From the NCBI RefSeq assembly GCF_902806685.2, contig NC_048547.1, forward strand, positions 310,001-374,000: a stretch of DNA of 64,000 nt, written 5' to 3'. The stretch's first letter is position 1, and the number at the start of each line of letters is the position of its first letter. The notes under the pieces are model-generated. The model worked only from the letters and a program-made list of their open reading frames with translations, was not told the origin of the DNA and searched no databases. Shown piece after piece: positions 1 to 10,415 of the stretch. The position numbers and the translations under genes are program-made. This DNA comes from Maniola hyperantus. Lineage: Eukaryota > Arthropoda > Insecta > Lepidoptera > Nymphalidae.

Positions 1-450
1 TAAATTCGCTAAAATAAAACAACGTAATCTAGCTTACAATATTTCGTTGTGGCACGAGCATGCACGAACTTGCAGCATCACCTACGTGTAAAATGCAGCA
101 ACCTATGCAGCATCGTTGCAGGTTATCGCGATTTGTCGTCCGAGAGTACTTAGACTATTCAAAGAACTGACGAAAAACATTAATGACAAACTTCATACGC
201 ATTTTTCTCGATTTTATTAATTTTGGGTTACCGCGTTTTGTTATTCGATGGCGGTTCTGTATAAATGAAGTCGCGACTCCATTCCCGCCACGAGCAACAT
301 TACAATTGCAATCTGATTGCTATCCCAATCTCACGGGATGTCAGCTGAAAGGGGGTTCTGTATGAGACGTTGTTAAGCCTTCGACACACACAACCCTGCT
401 TCCGTAGCAAATGAAGGGCACTAGTAAGTCGGATTCTCAATATTTTTCAT
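1..450. other. Intergenic or intronic DNA, nothing recognised
   Basis: AT-rich sequence without a convincing exon or repeat. A short open frame at 183-365 has no recognisable domain. Confidence 0.4.
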
Positions 451-735
451 CTAAATATATAAAAGGAAAAGGTGACTGACTGACTGACTGACTGACTGAC
501 TGACTGACTGACTGACTGACTGACTGACTGACTGACTGACTGACTGACTGACTGATCTATCAACGCACAGCTCAAACCACTGGACGGATCGGGCTGAAAT
601 TTGGCATGCAGATAGCTATTATGACGTAAGCATCCGCTAAGAAAGGATTTTTGAAAATTCAACCCCTAAGGGGGTGAAAAAGGGGTTTGAAGTTTGTGTA
701 GTCCACGCGGACGAAGTCGCGAGCATAAGCTAGTT
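451..735 (+). repeat. Family A interspersed repeat with a GACT microsatellite
   Basis: Full copy: CTAAATATATAAAAGGAAAA, then about 20 GACT units (473-555), then CTATCAACGCACAGCTCAAA, GGATCGGGCTGAAATTTGG, AACCCCTAAGGGGGTGAAAA and GTCCACGCGGACGAAGTCGC. Other copies at 4343-4475, 12005-12216, 27982-28092 (-), 51404-51520 (-), 53631-53861 (-) and 59623-59877 (-). The family looks like a non-autonomous element; no RNA polymerase III boxes were identified. Confidence 0.75.
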
Positions 736-779
736 AGATTATATTTATGGTATAGGAACAGTGTCGGTGCGTGTTGCCA

Positions 780-1175
780 GTGATGACATAAATAGATCCG
801 AGATAATAGGTCGCTAACTATGGGCCTCATATAGTTCAGAGTCACTCAGCGGTCGATGGAGAAAGTTATGCTTTAAGTCGTGATCAAATCAGAAATAAGA
901 AGATCCGTTGAAGAAGAAAGTAACCGACATAAATCAGCGTGTTGCGAATCTGAAGTGGCAATGGGTAGGGCACATAGTTCGAAAAACCGATAGACATTGG
1001 GGTTAGGTGCTGGAATGGCGACCTCGCAGGGAAGCGCAGCATTGGAAACCTTCCATTAGGTGGACAGACGACGTCAAATGCGTCGCAGGGAGCCGCTGAA
1101 TTCAGGTGGCGCAAGGTGACGAGTAGAAGTCCCTACAAGAGACATCCGGCAGTTAATGTCTATCGGTTAGTGATG
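780..1175 (+). mobile_element. Family F non-LTR retrotransposon, 3' end fragment
   Basis: Degenerate end of a reverse-transcriptase ORF: the strand encodes remnants like KWQWVGHIVRKT followed by an Arg-rich stretch and a tail ending near TGTCTATCGGTTAGTGATGA. This block and its tail recur at 9985-10415 (-), 12755-12925, 14607-14968, 26590-26870, 42935-43000 and 55845-56165 (-). All are 5'-truncated, as expected of LINEs. Confidence 0.65.
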
Positions 1176-1696
1176 AAGATTCAGAACTACCCATTTTATA
1201 TACTCAACAAAGTTTCCGTTTGCGAGCTACTTGTAGATGAATGAACGAACTCGAGCCATTTTACTTTGATAATATTTTGTATTAATACTCGAAAATCGAA
1301 ATCTATTCAAGTTATCGAGATGTGCAAATTCGTACTAAACCTACAGGTTCTTGTATCACAACTATTTGACCAGATTTGACGCGGACGCCGCCGCGCGTTG
1401 AGTGTGTTGCAGGCTTAAGCTTAATTAATATTATAAAACTCTTTAAGCAAGAAAGAGAGGTCCGACAACATGCAGGGTCAGGCTGTGGTCAGAAGAGTAT
1501 ATTTTATTTATTTGTGACGTCAGAGTTGTAAAAGGTACGGGGAGAAAGTAGGTACGCTGCATAATTGTATTGTTGTTATCGAAACTACTGGTTTATAAAC
1601 AGTTTTGCAGAAAATTATCGTGATGACTCTGGAGAGATTTTGAAAACCGGAAAAAATAAGTGAAAGGTCTTTTTGAATCAAGCTTTTGCAGCTGAT
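1176..1696. other. AT-rich DNA, no gene seen
   Basis: No exon with splice sites, RNA gene or recognised repeat. Confidence 0.4.
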
Positions 1697-1904
1697 CCAT
1701 ACTAATATTATAAATGCGAAAGTGTCTGTCTGTCTATCTGCTAGCTTTTTACGGCCCAACAGTTTAACCGTGGATGAAATTTGGTACAGAGCTTATATCC
1801 CCGGGAAAGGACATAGGCTACTTTTTATCCTGGAAAATCAAAGAGTTCCCACGGGATTTTTAAAAAGCCAAATCCACGCGGACGAAGTCGCGGGCATCAT
1901 CTAG
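1697..1904 (+). repeat. Family B interspersed repeat
   Basis: Reads ATTATAAATGCGAAAGTGT, GTCTGTCTGTCTATCTGCTA, TTTATCCTGGAAAATCAAAG and CCACGCGGACGAAGTCGCGG. Other copies: 6206-6425 (-), 13905-14093 (-), 17452-17655 (-), 22471-22545 (-, partial), 26104-26270 (-), 27536-27615 (-), 30299-30385 (-), 33100-33290 (+), 43431-43636 (+), 45816-46015 (-) and its palindromic mirror 47721-47920 (+). The shared CGCGGACGAAGTCGCGG end with family A suggests related elements. Confidence 0.75.
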
Positions 1905-1940
1905 TACTTAATATTTTAAAGGTGCCAAAACTACATAACT

Positions 1941-2241
1941 TTGTTCATCATCCTTAACCCATCGCCGCGCCGGCTCACTACTGGGAACGGTTCCTCTATA
2001 CTTCTCTCATAGCCAAGTGTGGATTGGCAGACTTCCCACACCCTTGAGATCATTTATGGAGGCATGCAGAGTTCCTCATCATGTTTTCGTTCACAGTTAA
2101 AGCAAGTGATATTTAATTACTTAACACGCACATAACTCCGAAAAGTTAAAGGTGTGGATCGAACCTTACCTACCATCATTATATCTTACTACCAGGTGAG
2201 AATGCAGGCAAGGGCTAACTTGTATCTGAATTAAACAAAAT
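1941..2241 (-). repeat. Family C tRNA-headed SINE fragment, then a family D tail
   Basis: 1941-2165 matches the reverse of the 8480-8725 copy (CACTACTGGGAACGGTTCCTC, CACACCCTTGAGATCATTTA). 2185-2241 matches the family D tail (ACCAGGTGAGAATGCAGGCA, AGGGCTAACTTGTATCTGAA). The two may be independent insertions side by side. Confidence 0.6.
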
Positions 2242-3215
2242 GCACCTAGTACCTGAAACTTTCTTTAAACTCTACTAATATAATTACAAACATACCTGTG
2301 TATAACATATCTAGGCGGAAATGTAACATACAAATAAACTCTTATTATTGTAACAAAACCGCATGCGCTTTACGAAACCACATCCTGTTTTTATTGAATT
2401 TGTTTGTTATTTAACTTACTCAAGCGTTAACATCGACGCGTCTCTACAAATAAACGATATTACCTGTTATAGAAGTAGCAGTTTTTATTATAGTTTCTAA
2501 AAATAATATTTATCAGAAATAAAGCGCCTAACCAAATCAATTAATTAAAATATTTTTTTCCTCTGGCTACGGTATCTTTTGGTTCTTACTTTCGTTTAAT
2601 TGTTAATAAATAATTGATTTTGATTTTAAAAAGTATCTACTTATACCTACGTCGCGCTAAGTTTGTTTGCTTTCACATTCTACAAGACTTCTGGTAAAAA
2701 TCTTTTCAATAAATAATTTTATTTTGACCTTGTGTAGGTACATAGTTCTTTTCAATTCAAGTTTTTCTAGGTGTGTACCTAAATCGTAAATAATATTAAT
2801 TAGACGTTGGATATTGCGTGAGTCAGGCCTCAAGGCGAGACTCTAGCTGGGTAGGCACCTACTAGATATCGTGCGGAGAGGCCACGCTCTGCACTGCACC
2901 AACAAAAGAACTAAACGCACCCCGCTATTTGGGGAGTTCCTGCGGTCGAGTGCCGCAAGTCATGAACTGGATACGTTCAATATTTTTAAGTTCTCTTTAC
3001 GAACGGTGTGTGTCACTTGAAGCTGTATTTCAGAAACTTATACTTATAAGTTTATCAAAAGTAGCCATCGAACAACTTTTCCTTCGAAAACCTTTGTAAT
3101 TGCAATAATATGGAGGGTAAACGAAAGAAATTATTTAGTGCGCTTAGCTTTGTGTGAAGTAACTTCTACCACATGTACTAGTAACGTGTATATCGCTGTA
3201 CATACTATGTAGTAC
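2242..3215. other. AT-rich DNA, no gene seen
   Basis: Includes a modestly GC-rich patch at 2810-2965 without matching splice sites and open frame. No repeat recognised. Confidence 0.4.
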
Positions 3216-3344
3216 TATAGTCGACGCATTTTAAACTGAGTCGTCGAGTTATCTGTCTGTTTCGCTCGCACTTACAGGTCGTAGGTAAGTGCGAGCGAAA
3301 CAGACAGATAACTCGACGACTCAGTTTAAAATGCGTCGACTATA
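3216..3344. repeat. Perfect 60-bp-arm palindromic element (MITE-like)
   Basis: Arms 3216-3275 and 3285-3344 are reverse complements throughout (TATAGTCGACGCATTTTAAA ... TTTAAAATGCGTCGACTATA) around a 9-nt loop. The outer TA pairs would fit Tc1/mariner-type insertion at TA. A small element with no coding capacity, able to form one long hairpin. Confidence 0.8.
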
Positions 3345-4342
3345 CTATTTGAGAAAGATTAGGGCTGTCAGTATAATATTGAGGCTCAAGGCTTATGAAA
3401 ATATCGTGGGTTTCTCAGACAACTTGTTCAGTTTGAATAAGATCAAACTACATAATTGTACGCGCGACTGTCGAAAAAAGAGTGTAATGTTTTCAGAGTG
3501 TATGTGTGAGATTCTTTATACCATCATAGCTTCTAAATGGGGCAACGTAATCGCGAAGTGATAAAGCCCCGGCTAAAAATAAAGATAAAAAAAAAAACTT
3601 TAAATGCTTGTACAAAATGGGACATCGTTAGAATCTGTAATTTATCCCGAGTCATACTGGCTATAAATTTTTCGAAAAAAAAAAACGCAATTTGGCCGCC
3701 ATTTCAAAATGTGAAAAACTGTACTTAGGTACCTACTTGTTAGTTCGTATATAGTCAGTCGTGTTTTTTTAAATTACGACTTGTTACTTTTATTCGCAGA
3801 TTCAACTGACCTTTATCGATGCACTCGGTTTCTGATTACGGCTACTTCTGCTCGCGCGATTAACCACAACACGACAAGCGTGTAATCGCCTGTCACCTTT
3901 CCCCTCACAGCTTTAATATTCGTGGAATCGATTTTAAAAATTAAAAAATATATCGATTATTTTTTACGTTCGATGACGATGAACAACAATTTAATTAATC
4001 CAGATTGATGGGTGATAAGAAGAATTATTGTAATAATGATAATTGTAATTGTATCAAGCTTGGTGGATACCGGACCATAAAAAGGCTCTACCAGATTTTC
4101 CAATCTCAAGCCTTACACATAAACAAGGATTAACAAGTCGTACTTAGTAAACAAAACGATGGCCCTCCCGAAAAATGATCTAAAAAGATTTTTTCACATT
4201 TTAAAATTCCGCCATACAGACAACATATTATCTATTAATGTTTTCAAAAAATTATAGCCAGTTCTACTCGAAATGATGTACATATTCTAACGATACCCCA
4301 TACGTCTGAATCTGTTCAGGAATTTAAAAGTTATGGTGGAAC
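3345..4342. other. AT-rich DNA with diverged repeat ends
   Basis: 3590-3728 and 4195-4345 share an inverted block (TTTCAAAAAATTATAGCCAG and its relatives), seen again near 27210-27340. 4055-4085 (AAGCTTGGTGGATACCGGAC) matches an end of the MITE at 18897-19177. Short open frames here have no known domain. Confidence 0.45.
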
Positions 4343-4736
4343 CCCTCAAACCACTGGGCGGGTCAGACTGAAAGGCACGGAGATAGCCATTATGACGTAG
4401 ACATCCGCTAAGAAAGTTTTCAACCCCTAAGGGGGTCAAATAGGGGTTTGAAATTTGAAACGGCTATAAGCTAGCCATGTACATTAAAATGTAATGACTT
4501 GTACCACACGTGGTTTGATCAGTCGGAGTCGAACCCGAAACGTTTAGGGAAATGGAAATCTCTTCTCTGCTGATAGAAAACGTGCTCTGCGAGAGATGCG
4601 TGATGCGAGCGACGGCTGCTGTTCAGACGAATCATTATTACATATGTACTGCTTTTTCATGGAGACAAAATTAGTAATTACTACAGTACTTGAATAAGTT
4701 CAAATCTCAAGTCAAGAGTGAATAGGCATTTATGAG

Positions 4737-4880
4737 TCTCGATAGCTCAACGGTTAAAGGAGCGGACTGAAAACCGAAGGGTCGCCGGTTCAAATCCCGC
4801 CGTTGCACTATTGTCGTACCTACTCCTAGCACAGTATTTACGCATAATTGGAGGGGAAAGGGGAATATTAGTCAGCAAAT
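4737..4880 (+). repeat. Family J tRNA-derived SINE head and body
   Basis: 4737-4808 is tRNA-like: A box ATAGCTCAACGG, loop GACTGAAAACC (Phe- or Lys-like) and B box GGTTCAAATCC. The stems pair poorly and the element continues into TATTGTCGTACCTACTCCTA. The same sequence recurs in reverse at 7990-8142 and 8735-8838, so it is a SINE family and not a single tRNA gene. Confidence 0.65.
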
Positions 4881-5058
4881 AACTTGGCTAATATTCTTTG
4901 AAAAAAAAAACAAAAAAAATGACTATTAGAAACACCATAATTTTCACTAATGCATAAATAATATGTACCCGATAAGAAAAAAAAATACTTCGTACTCGTG
5001 GCGATAAGTTCCAATCGATAGACTTTGCGTGCTAAATACTTATATGCCTGGGTGGTAT

Positions 5059-5088
5059 CTGGTAGCTGGTAGCTGGTAGCTGGTAGTT
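5059..5088. repeat. Short tandem repeat, 7-bp unit (TGGTAGC)
   Basis: Four near-perfect units of CTGGTAG in a row. Confidence 0.85.
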
Positions 5089-5264
5089 AAATGCGACGGC
5101 ATTGTTTTATATTCGCCGCTGACACTGTCTGCAGACATGTTTATGACCTTTGCGTGCTCAGCAATCGTTGAAAATTATAACTAAGTATTGGGCTAGAATT
5201 GAAACCTTAGTAAAGTTTTATTAAGATCTGATACGCTTCATTATTTCTGTCTGTCAATGCATTA

Positions 5265-5660
5265 GACAGCGTGGTGGTGGTGGCCAATTCCGAGAGAAGA
5301 CCTATTGCTCAGTAGTGGGCCGGCAATGGGGTCATGATGATGATGATGATGCTTCATTAATATCAAAAAATAGTTAAGGGTGTATCAGGTATATAATATA
5401 TCCTAAACTTATTTTAGACATTCTTGAAACTATCAAGGTGGCTGGCTATTCAAGGCCACAGTTCACCACACTGGCTAAAAATGGATTGGCAGATTTCACA
5501 CACCTTTAAGAACATTATAGAGAACTATCAGGCGTGCATGTTTCCTCGCGATGTTTTCCTTCACTGTTAAAGCAAGTGTCTAATTGCTAATAACTCTGAA
5601 AAGATAGAGATATGCAGAGATCGAGCCCCAAACCACTGGGCCATCACCGCTCGCTATGTT
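5265..5660 (-). repeat. Family C SINE fragments
   Basis: 5265-5352 is a tail fragment ending in ATGATGATGATGAT. 5440-5660 has the CACACTGGCTAAAAATGGATT, CGCGATGTTTTCCTTCACTG and ACTCTGAAAAGATAGAGAT blocks in reverse orientation. Confidence 0.6.
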
Positions 5661-5663
5661 AAC

Positions 5664-5853
5664 TAAAGTGCCCCGTAAACGGTCAAACATGTTTGTCAAA
5701 CACGCCGTCAATCAAATTTGCCAAACACGTAGTTTGTTTGACAAACACATAGTTTGTTTGACCAAACGCATCAAACACGACCGCAGACGTTCAAATAGTT
5801 TGATAAACACGTAATATTTGACAAACATGTTTGACCGTTTACGGGGCACTTTA
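5664..5853. mobile_element. 190-bp MITE with about 38-bp terminal inverted repeats
   Basis: TAAAGTGCCCCGTAAACGGT at the left end is matched by ACCGTTTACGGGGCACTTTA at the right, and pairing continues into CAAACATGTTTGTCAAAC. Flanks allow a TA duplication or a 3-bp ACT duplication, so the superfamily is open. The interior is rich in CAAAC/GTTTG words. Confidence 0.85.
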
Positions 5854-7573
5854 CTGATCTGTAAATCTTTATGTGACATGTTCACTAGTGAGCTAATTTA
5901 TGCACACTCACTCAAAGCTTAGAACATTTTCAAAGTTTCGCATGACATATTCGTAGCTCGCTAGTCGCTACCTAGCCTTGCCCCATTTCTGTTTGACTCG
6001 GCAGTCGGCACCAAAACTGGCACAAACTCTCGACTGAGAATCCCAGATGAATTTAAAACTGGTCCAGCCATAAATAACATAACATACGTGAGAGTTAACG
6101 GTATAATATTCGCATTATGAAAGTTCGCAAAAGTTTAAACTCCAAAAGAGCGATTAATAATCCTACTGAATGTACAATATCATTCACAATGATTGTAATA
6201 TTACTAGCTGATGCCCGCTCTACGAGTGGATTTAGATTTTTAAAAAGCCCGTGGGAACTCTTTGATTTCCCGGGATAAAAAGCCTAGCCTATGCCACTCT
6301 CCAGGTCTTTAACTATACACATGCAAAAAATCACCTCGATCCGTTACTCCGTTGCGACGTGATTGAAAGACAAATTAACAAACCAGCAAACAAACACACT
6401 TTTGCATTTATAATATGGGTACTGATTCTGGAAACTCTCACGGAGGAATGTCGTTTTAGTATGCCTGAATAGTTTGCCGCAAACAAAATAATTTCACATG
6501 CAAATTCAAGTTTTTACTCTTATTTTATTTGATGACACTGATACACCAGTTAACCTATTTTCTGTGCATTTATTTTTCCATATTGTAATTTAGAATGCCT
6601 TTCGAAAACGTTAAACTGTGCATTTTATTCTCAAAGCGTCACAATCCTCCGCAGTTCGTAGCTCATCCTGGAGACTGCATTATACAATACATAGTACGGA
6701 ACCAACTCCGGTCTAGTTTTATTATTATGGGTTTGCTGTGAATAGCTTTTTACTTTACTCTGGTTATTCATAGTTGTTTCAGTTCATTAAAGCTCTTTTA
6801 TTGTAGTAATAGTTTACTTGTGTTTTTTATATTCATTATTTTCAACATGGTTTGATTTTACAATACTCTATGTTATATCTTATGTTCTTATGTTTATGTT
6901 TCCTAAACAAATTTGAAAAGAGCAACCACCGAGTTTCTTGCCAGTTCTTCTCGATAGTGCAATTCACTTGATGATTCAAAGGCATTTGTAAAAGTTAATT
7001 AGAATAGAGAATCCTTCTAAATAATATTTAGAAATAAGATTTAGTGTATTGCATGTATGTATGTATGTACTATCCAACACACCTAGTTTCTGCTTTCACC
7101 AATGCCAATGGTGCCTGGAGATTGTTCTGAGCAATAAGGCCGTCATATGAGTACATATTACATACACACATGCACCTTTAGCCTTTTTTTGGGCAGTCCT
7201 AGAATAACTGTCAAAGCTGGTTGTTTTGCGTTTTGAAAGTCTTTTCAAAAGTCAACTAATTTCGCATTATTTGCTGTTCATTTATATTATTTAAAACAAC
7301 AAAAAACTTGTTATATTGCATCGATTTCGCATTTTTTGCGGGGAGTCCAGATAGACGCCCGGAGGCGAGCTCGACGCGATTAGTTTTTTGTCTTCCTGAT
7401 TGATGGGCCGACGGCGGCCATGCGCCTCTGTCAATATTTGTACAGATTTATATGTACGTGTGTGCTCTGATATCTCCAACTCTTGTGGACCGAGATATTT
7501 AGACTAATTATTCCGAACATGGGTTCCGCGGAACATAAAGGTTCTGTGATTAGTACCTACATACCTACGGCCT
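5854..7573. other. Repeat-bearing AT-rich DNA without genes
   Basis: Contains a family B copy (6206-6425, minus) and a degraded family H SINE piece (6910-7010, GAGCAACCACCGAGTTTCTT). A GTAT run is at 7050-7069. The rest is featureless. Confidence 0.5.
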
Positions 7574-8142
7574 ATATCTTGTTCTGCGGGTGCGGGGTGA
7601 ACCGGTAACTCGGTATATCACTGAACGATAGTCATCGACGTCATTAATTGACATTGGTTGGTCCTACATTGCTGCTTCATTGAGTGATAGTCAAATAATT
7701 TTTCGTAGAAAACCTTCAATGGGTTAAAAATAAATGTCAAATGAGCTCAAAATCAAATAATTTATTCAAAATAGGTAATAAATTACTCTTTTTGATTGTC
7801 AGTTGTTAGATTTGTAAGATAATATTTAGTGGTGATAATTTTTACACGAACTTAAAACTAAAGCTACGAGGGTTCCAAACGCGCCCAGGTCTGAGAAGAG
7901 CCCATAACAAACTCAGCCGGGTATTTTTTTAATTATCACCACTTTACAAAATCACTTAAACTTATTAGAACTATCGTAAAGCTCGAGGGTATCATTCGGC
8001 CAATAATATTCCCCTTTCCCCTCCAACTAAGCGTAAAGCTTGTGTTAGGGAGTAGGTACGACAATAGTGCCACGGGTGAGGTTTGAACCGCCAACCTTTC
8101 GAAATTCAGTCCGCTCCTCAACCGTTGAGCTATTGAGGCTCT
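7574..8142. repeat. Partial MITE, SINE fragment and family J SINE
   Basis: 7574-7750 is the left part of the element complete at 22669-22845 (shared ATTTTTCGTAGAAAACCTTC and ATGTCAAATGAGCTCA). 7750-7935 is another repeat (GAGGGTTCCAAACGCGCCCA). 7990-8142 is a family J SINE in minus orientation. Confidence 0.6.
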
Positions 8143-8316
8143 AATTGTTGGCAGCAAGTCCGTTAGAAAGCCGGTAGCAATTTTCAAAAGGCCCTAGTAC
8201 GGGCAGTAAACGGTAAAGCCACTTTATAATCTCACAAGTGATCGACAATAAACCAACTATAAACTTCGCATGTGAAACTGAATACGAACGGCAATTCGTG
8301 CAAACAGACATGCACC

Positions 8317-9064
8317 AGCGATACTAGTGTTCCACTAGATGCGGCGCTTCATAGTAATACGTTCCAACGAACATCGGTGTCCGCACTCCTGCCAAGTGCC
8401 AATCGTAATCCGCTATAGAAGTCCATTTCTAGAAAATAAGTTTTTTTTAAGAATATTAGCCATGTTTATTATGACTATAAAGCTGTGATAGCCTAGTGGT
8501 TAGGACATCCGCCTCCTAATCCTAGGTTGGCACGATTTCGATCCCGGGCACGCACCTTTAACTTTTCGGAGTTATGTGCATTTTAAGTAATTCAGGAAAA
8601 CATCATGAGGAAACCTGCATGCCTGAGAGTTCTCCATATTGTTTTCAAAGGTGTGTCAAGTCTACTAGACTATGGCCAAAACCCTTGTCACTTTGAGAGG
8701 AGACCCGTGCCGTAAGCCGGCGATGGGCAAAGTTTGTGCTAAGAGTAGGTACGAAAATAGTGCAATGAGTGGGGTTTGAACCGCTGATCTTTCGGATTTC
8801 CTCCTTTCGCTCCTTTAACCGTTGAGCTATTGAGGCTCTACAGAAAGTTAGAATAGACTATAGGTTACTAAAGCTACTTGTAGGTATTATGATAACATGA
8901 GGGATAGTCAAGACTTTTAGAGTTGTTGCGAGTTGCACAAGTTTTACTTTTACAGACGGACTGCGTCTAAAGAGGATTACGATGGACAGAAGCGCGGACA
9001 CCGATGTTCGCTTGAACATGTTGTTACTATGAAGCGCCGCATCTAGTGGAACATTTATATCGCT
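8317..9064. mobile_element. Inverted-repeat element with two nested SINEs
   Basis: Arms 8317-8385 and 8993-9064 are inverted copies (GTTCCACTAGATGCGGCGCT, CGAACATCGGTGTCCGC) with a few changes. Between them lie a family C SINE (8480-8725, plus) and a family J SINE (8735-8838, minus), which must have inserted later. No transposase remnant seen. Confidence 0.65.
8480..8725 (+). repeat. Family C tRNA-derived SINE
   Basis: The tRNA-like head TGATAGCCTAGTGGTTAGGA, with B-box-like TTTCGATCCCGGGC, is followed by ACCTTTAACTTTTCGGAGTT, GGAAAACATCATGAGGAAAC and CTGCATGCCTGAGAGTTCTC. Other copies: 1941-2165, 5440-5660, 14289-14560, 21918-22012, 28938-29200, 32500-33000, 34180-34390, 35770-36060, 36895-37172, 37625-37830, 46560-46745, 46991-47176, 52668-52810, 57635-57945 and 58005-58175. 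The most abundant SINE here. Confidence 0.75.
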
Positions 9065-9677
9065 GCATTGCAGTCACACGTGAAAGTATTTAATAGCCGG
9101 ATTGTGTATTACAGAAATACTCGTGGAAAAACGAAAAAGTAAAAACTCGACGATTTGTGTACCATTGCCATTGCCGTTGCCCCGCCGGATATTATTTAAA
9201 ATGGAGTTCTGTCACGCGACAACATCCGTTTGGATTTGGAATGACGACTGAAATACATGCGATTTTAAACTCTAAAGATTTAGTTACAAAAGTGATTTTG
9301 GAATATCAACTATTAATAAAAAAAGCTGTTGGTGCCCTAAAATAATGGCTTGGAAGCATTGGAAGCTTGAAATAAAAGAACATCGCTCGAAACGTTCAAA
9401 CAATAAGTTTAGTAAAGAATTCACCAAACTATAAACTTGAGCTTTCGTTATTGCATAACCATAACGATATTGCAGCTTTTTTAACTACCAACTTTCACCC
9501 GAGCAAAGACTTTACAGTCTTTAAAACTCACGGATTAAGGATGATATTTCTGTAGCACTTAGTTTGTCAGTTGTGTTTAAATTAGTCTGATTTAGGCGCT
9601 CCGCCCACGTCAGACTTTTTGTGGGTTCGATAATCGGGCGCCTATTTTTATCACACATTTTTGACCGAATTTTTGTA
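9065..9677. other. AT-rich DNA, no gene seen
   Basis: No splice-supported open frame and no repeat recognised. Confidence 0.4.
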
Positions 9678-9954
9678 AGGGCTTCCGAGATAGTCAATCG
9701 GCTTGGAGTCAAGCACGTATTGCTTGATCGAGCAGCTTGATGCACCCATCAAGCAGCTTGAGCCAGAAAAGGCACATTTCTCATTTCTCGAACAGTGTCC
9801 GAACGTCGCTTCAAGCAAAAATATAAAATCGCATCAATCACCGTCAAGCACGTAAATGCCTGACTCAAGCAAACTTTGTAAATGGTCAAAATGCTTTGCT
9901 CAAGCAAAAATCTACGTGCTTGACGTCAAGCCGCTTGACTTTCTTAGGAGCCCT
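9678..9954. mobile_element. 277-bp MITE with about 42-bp terminal inverted repeats
   Basis: Left end AGGGCTTCCGAGATAGTCAA and onward to GTCAAGCACGTA; right end the inverse (TACGTGCTTGACGTCAAGCC ... GGAGCCCT). GTA flanks both sides, a possible 3-bp target duplication (PIF/Harbinger or CACTA style). The interior is full of CAAGCA words. Confidence 0.75.
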
Positions 9955-9984
9955 GTAGGACGTGTGCGATTCAATATTGCAATC

Positions 9985-10415
9985 TGTCATCATCATTATC
10001 ATCATCATCATCATCAACCGATAGACAACCACTGCTGGATATAAGTCTCTTGTAGGGACTTCCACATGCCACGGTCTTGCGCCGTCTGAATCCAGCGGCT
10101 CCCTGCGACTAGTCTTATGTCGTCCGTCTACCTAGTGGGGGTCCATCCAGCGCAGCGTCTTTCGGTGCGAGGTCGCCATTCCAGCACTTTGATACCCCAA
10201 CGTCTATCGGTTTTACGAACTATGTGCCCTGCTGCTCATTGCCACTTCAGCCTCGCAACCTGTTGAGCTATGTCCGCTACTCTAGTTCTCCTACGGATTT
10301 CCTCATTTCTGATTTGATCACGTAAAGAAACTCCAAGCATAGCGCTCTCCATCGCCCGCTGAGTGACTCTGAGTTTTCTTATGAGGCCCACAGTTAGCGA
10401 CCATGTCTATTGCAA
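9985..10415 (-). mobile_element. Family F LINE 3' end, antisense
   Basis: Starts at an ATCATCATC tail (9989-10015) and reads, in reverse, through CCACTGCTGGATATAAGTC, GCCACGGTCTTGCGCCGTCT, ATTCCAGCACTTTGATACCC and CTCTGAGTTTTCTTATGAGG. The longest family F copy in the window. Confidence 0.7.

Noticed and set aside
447..662. Ser-Val-Gln-Ser repeat protein
   Set aside because: Produced by the GACT microsatellite of a family A repeat.
4737..4812. Functional tRNA-Phe/Lys gene
   Set aside because: Poor anticodon and T stems, and the same sequence with the same non-tRNA tail recurs at 8.0 and 8.8 kb.
5059..5088. CRISPR-like array (also at 32372 and 42390)
   Set aside because: Simple tandem repeats without spacers, in a eukaryotic genome.
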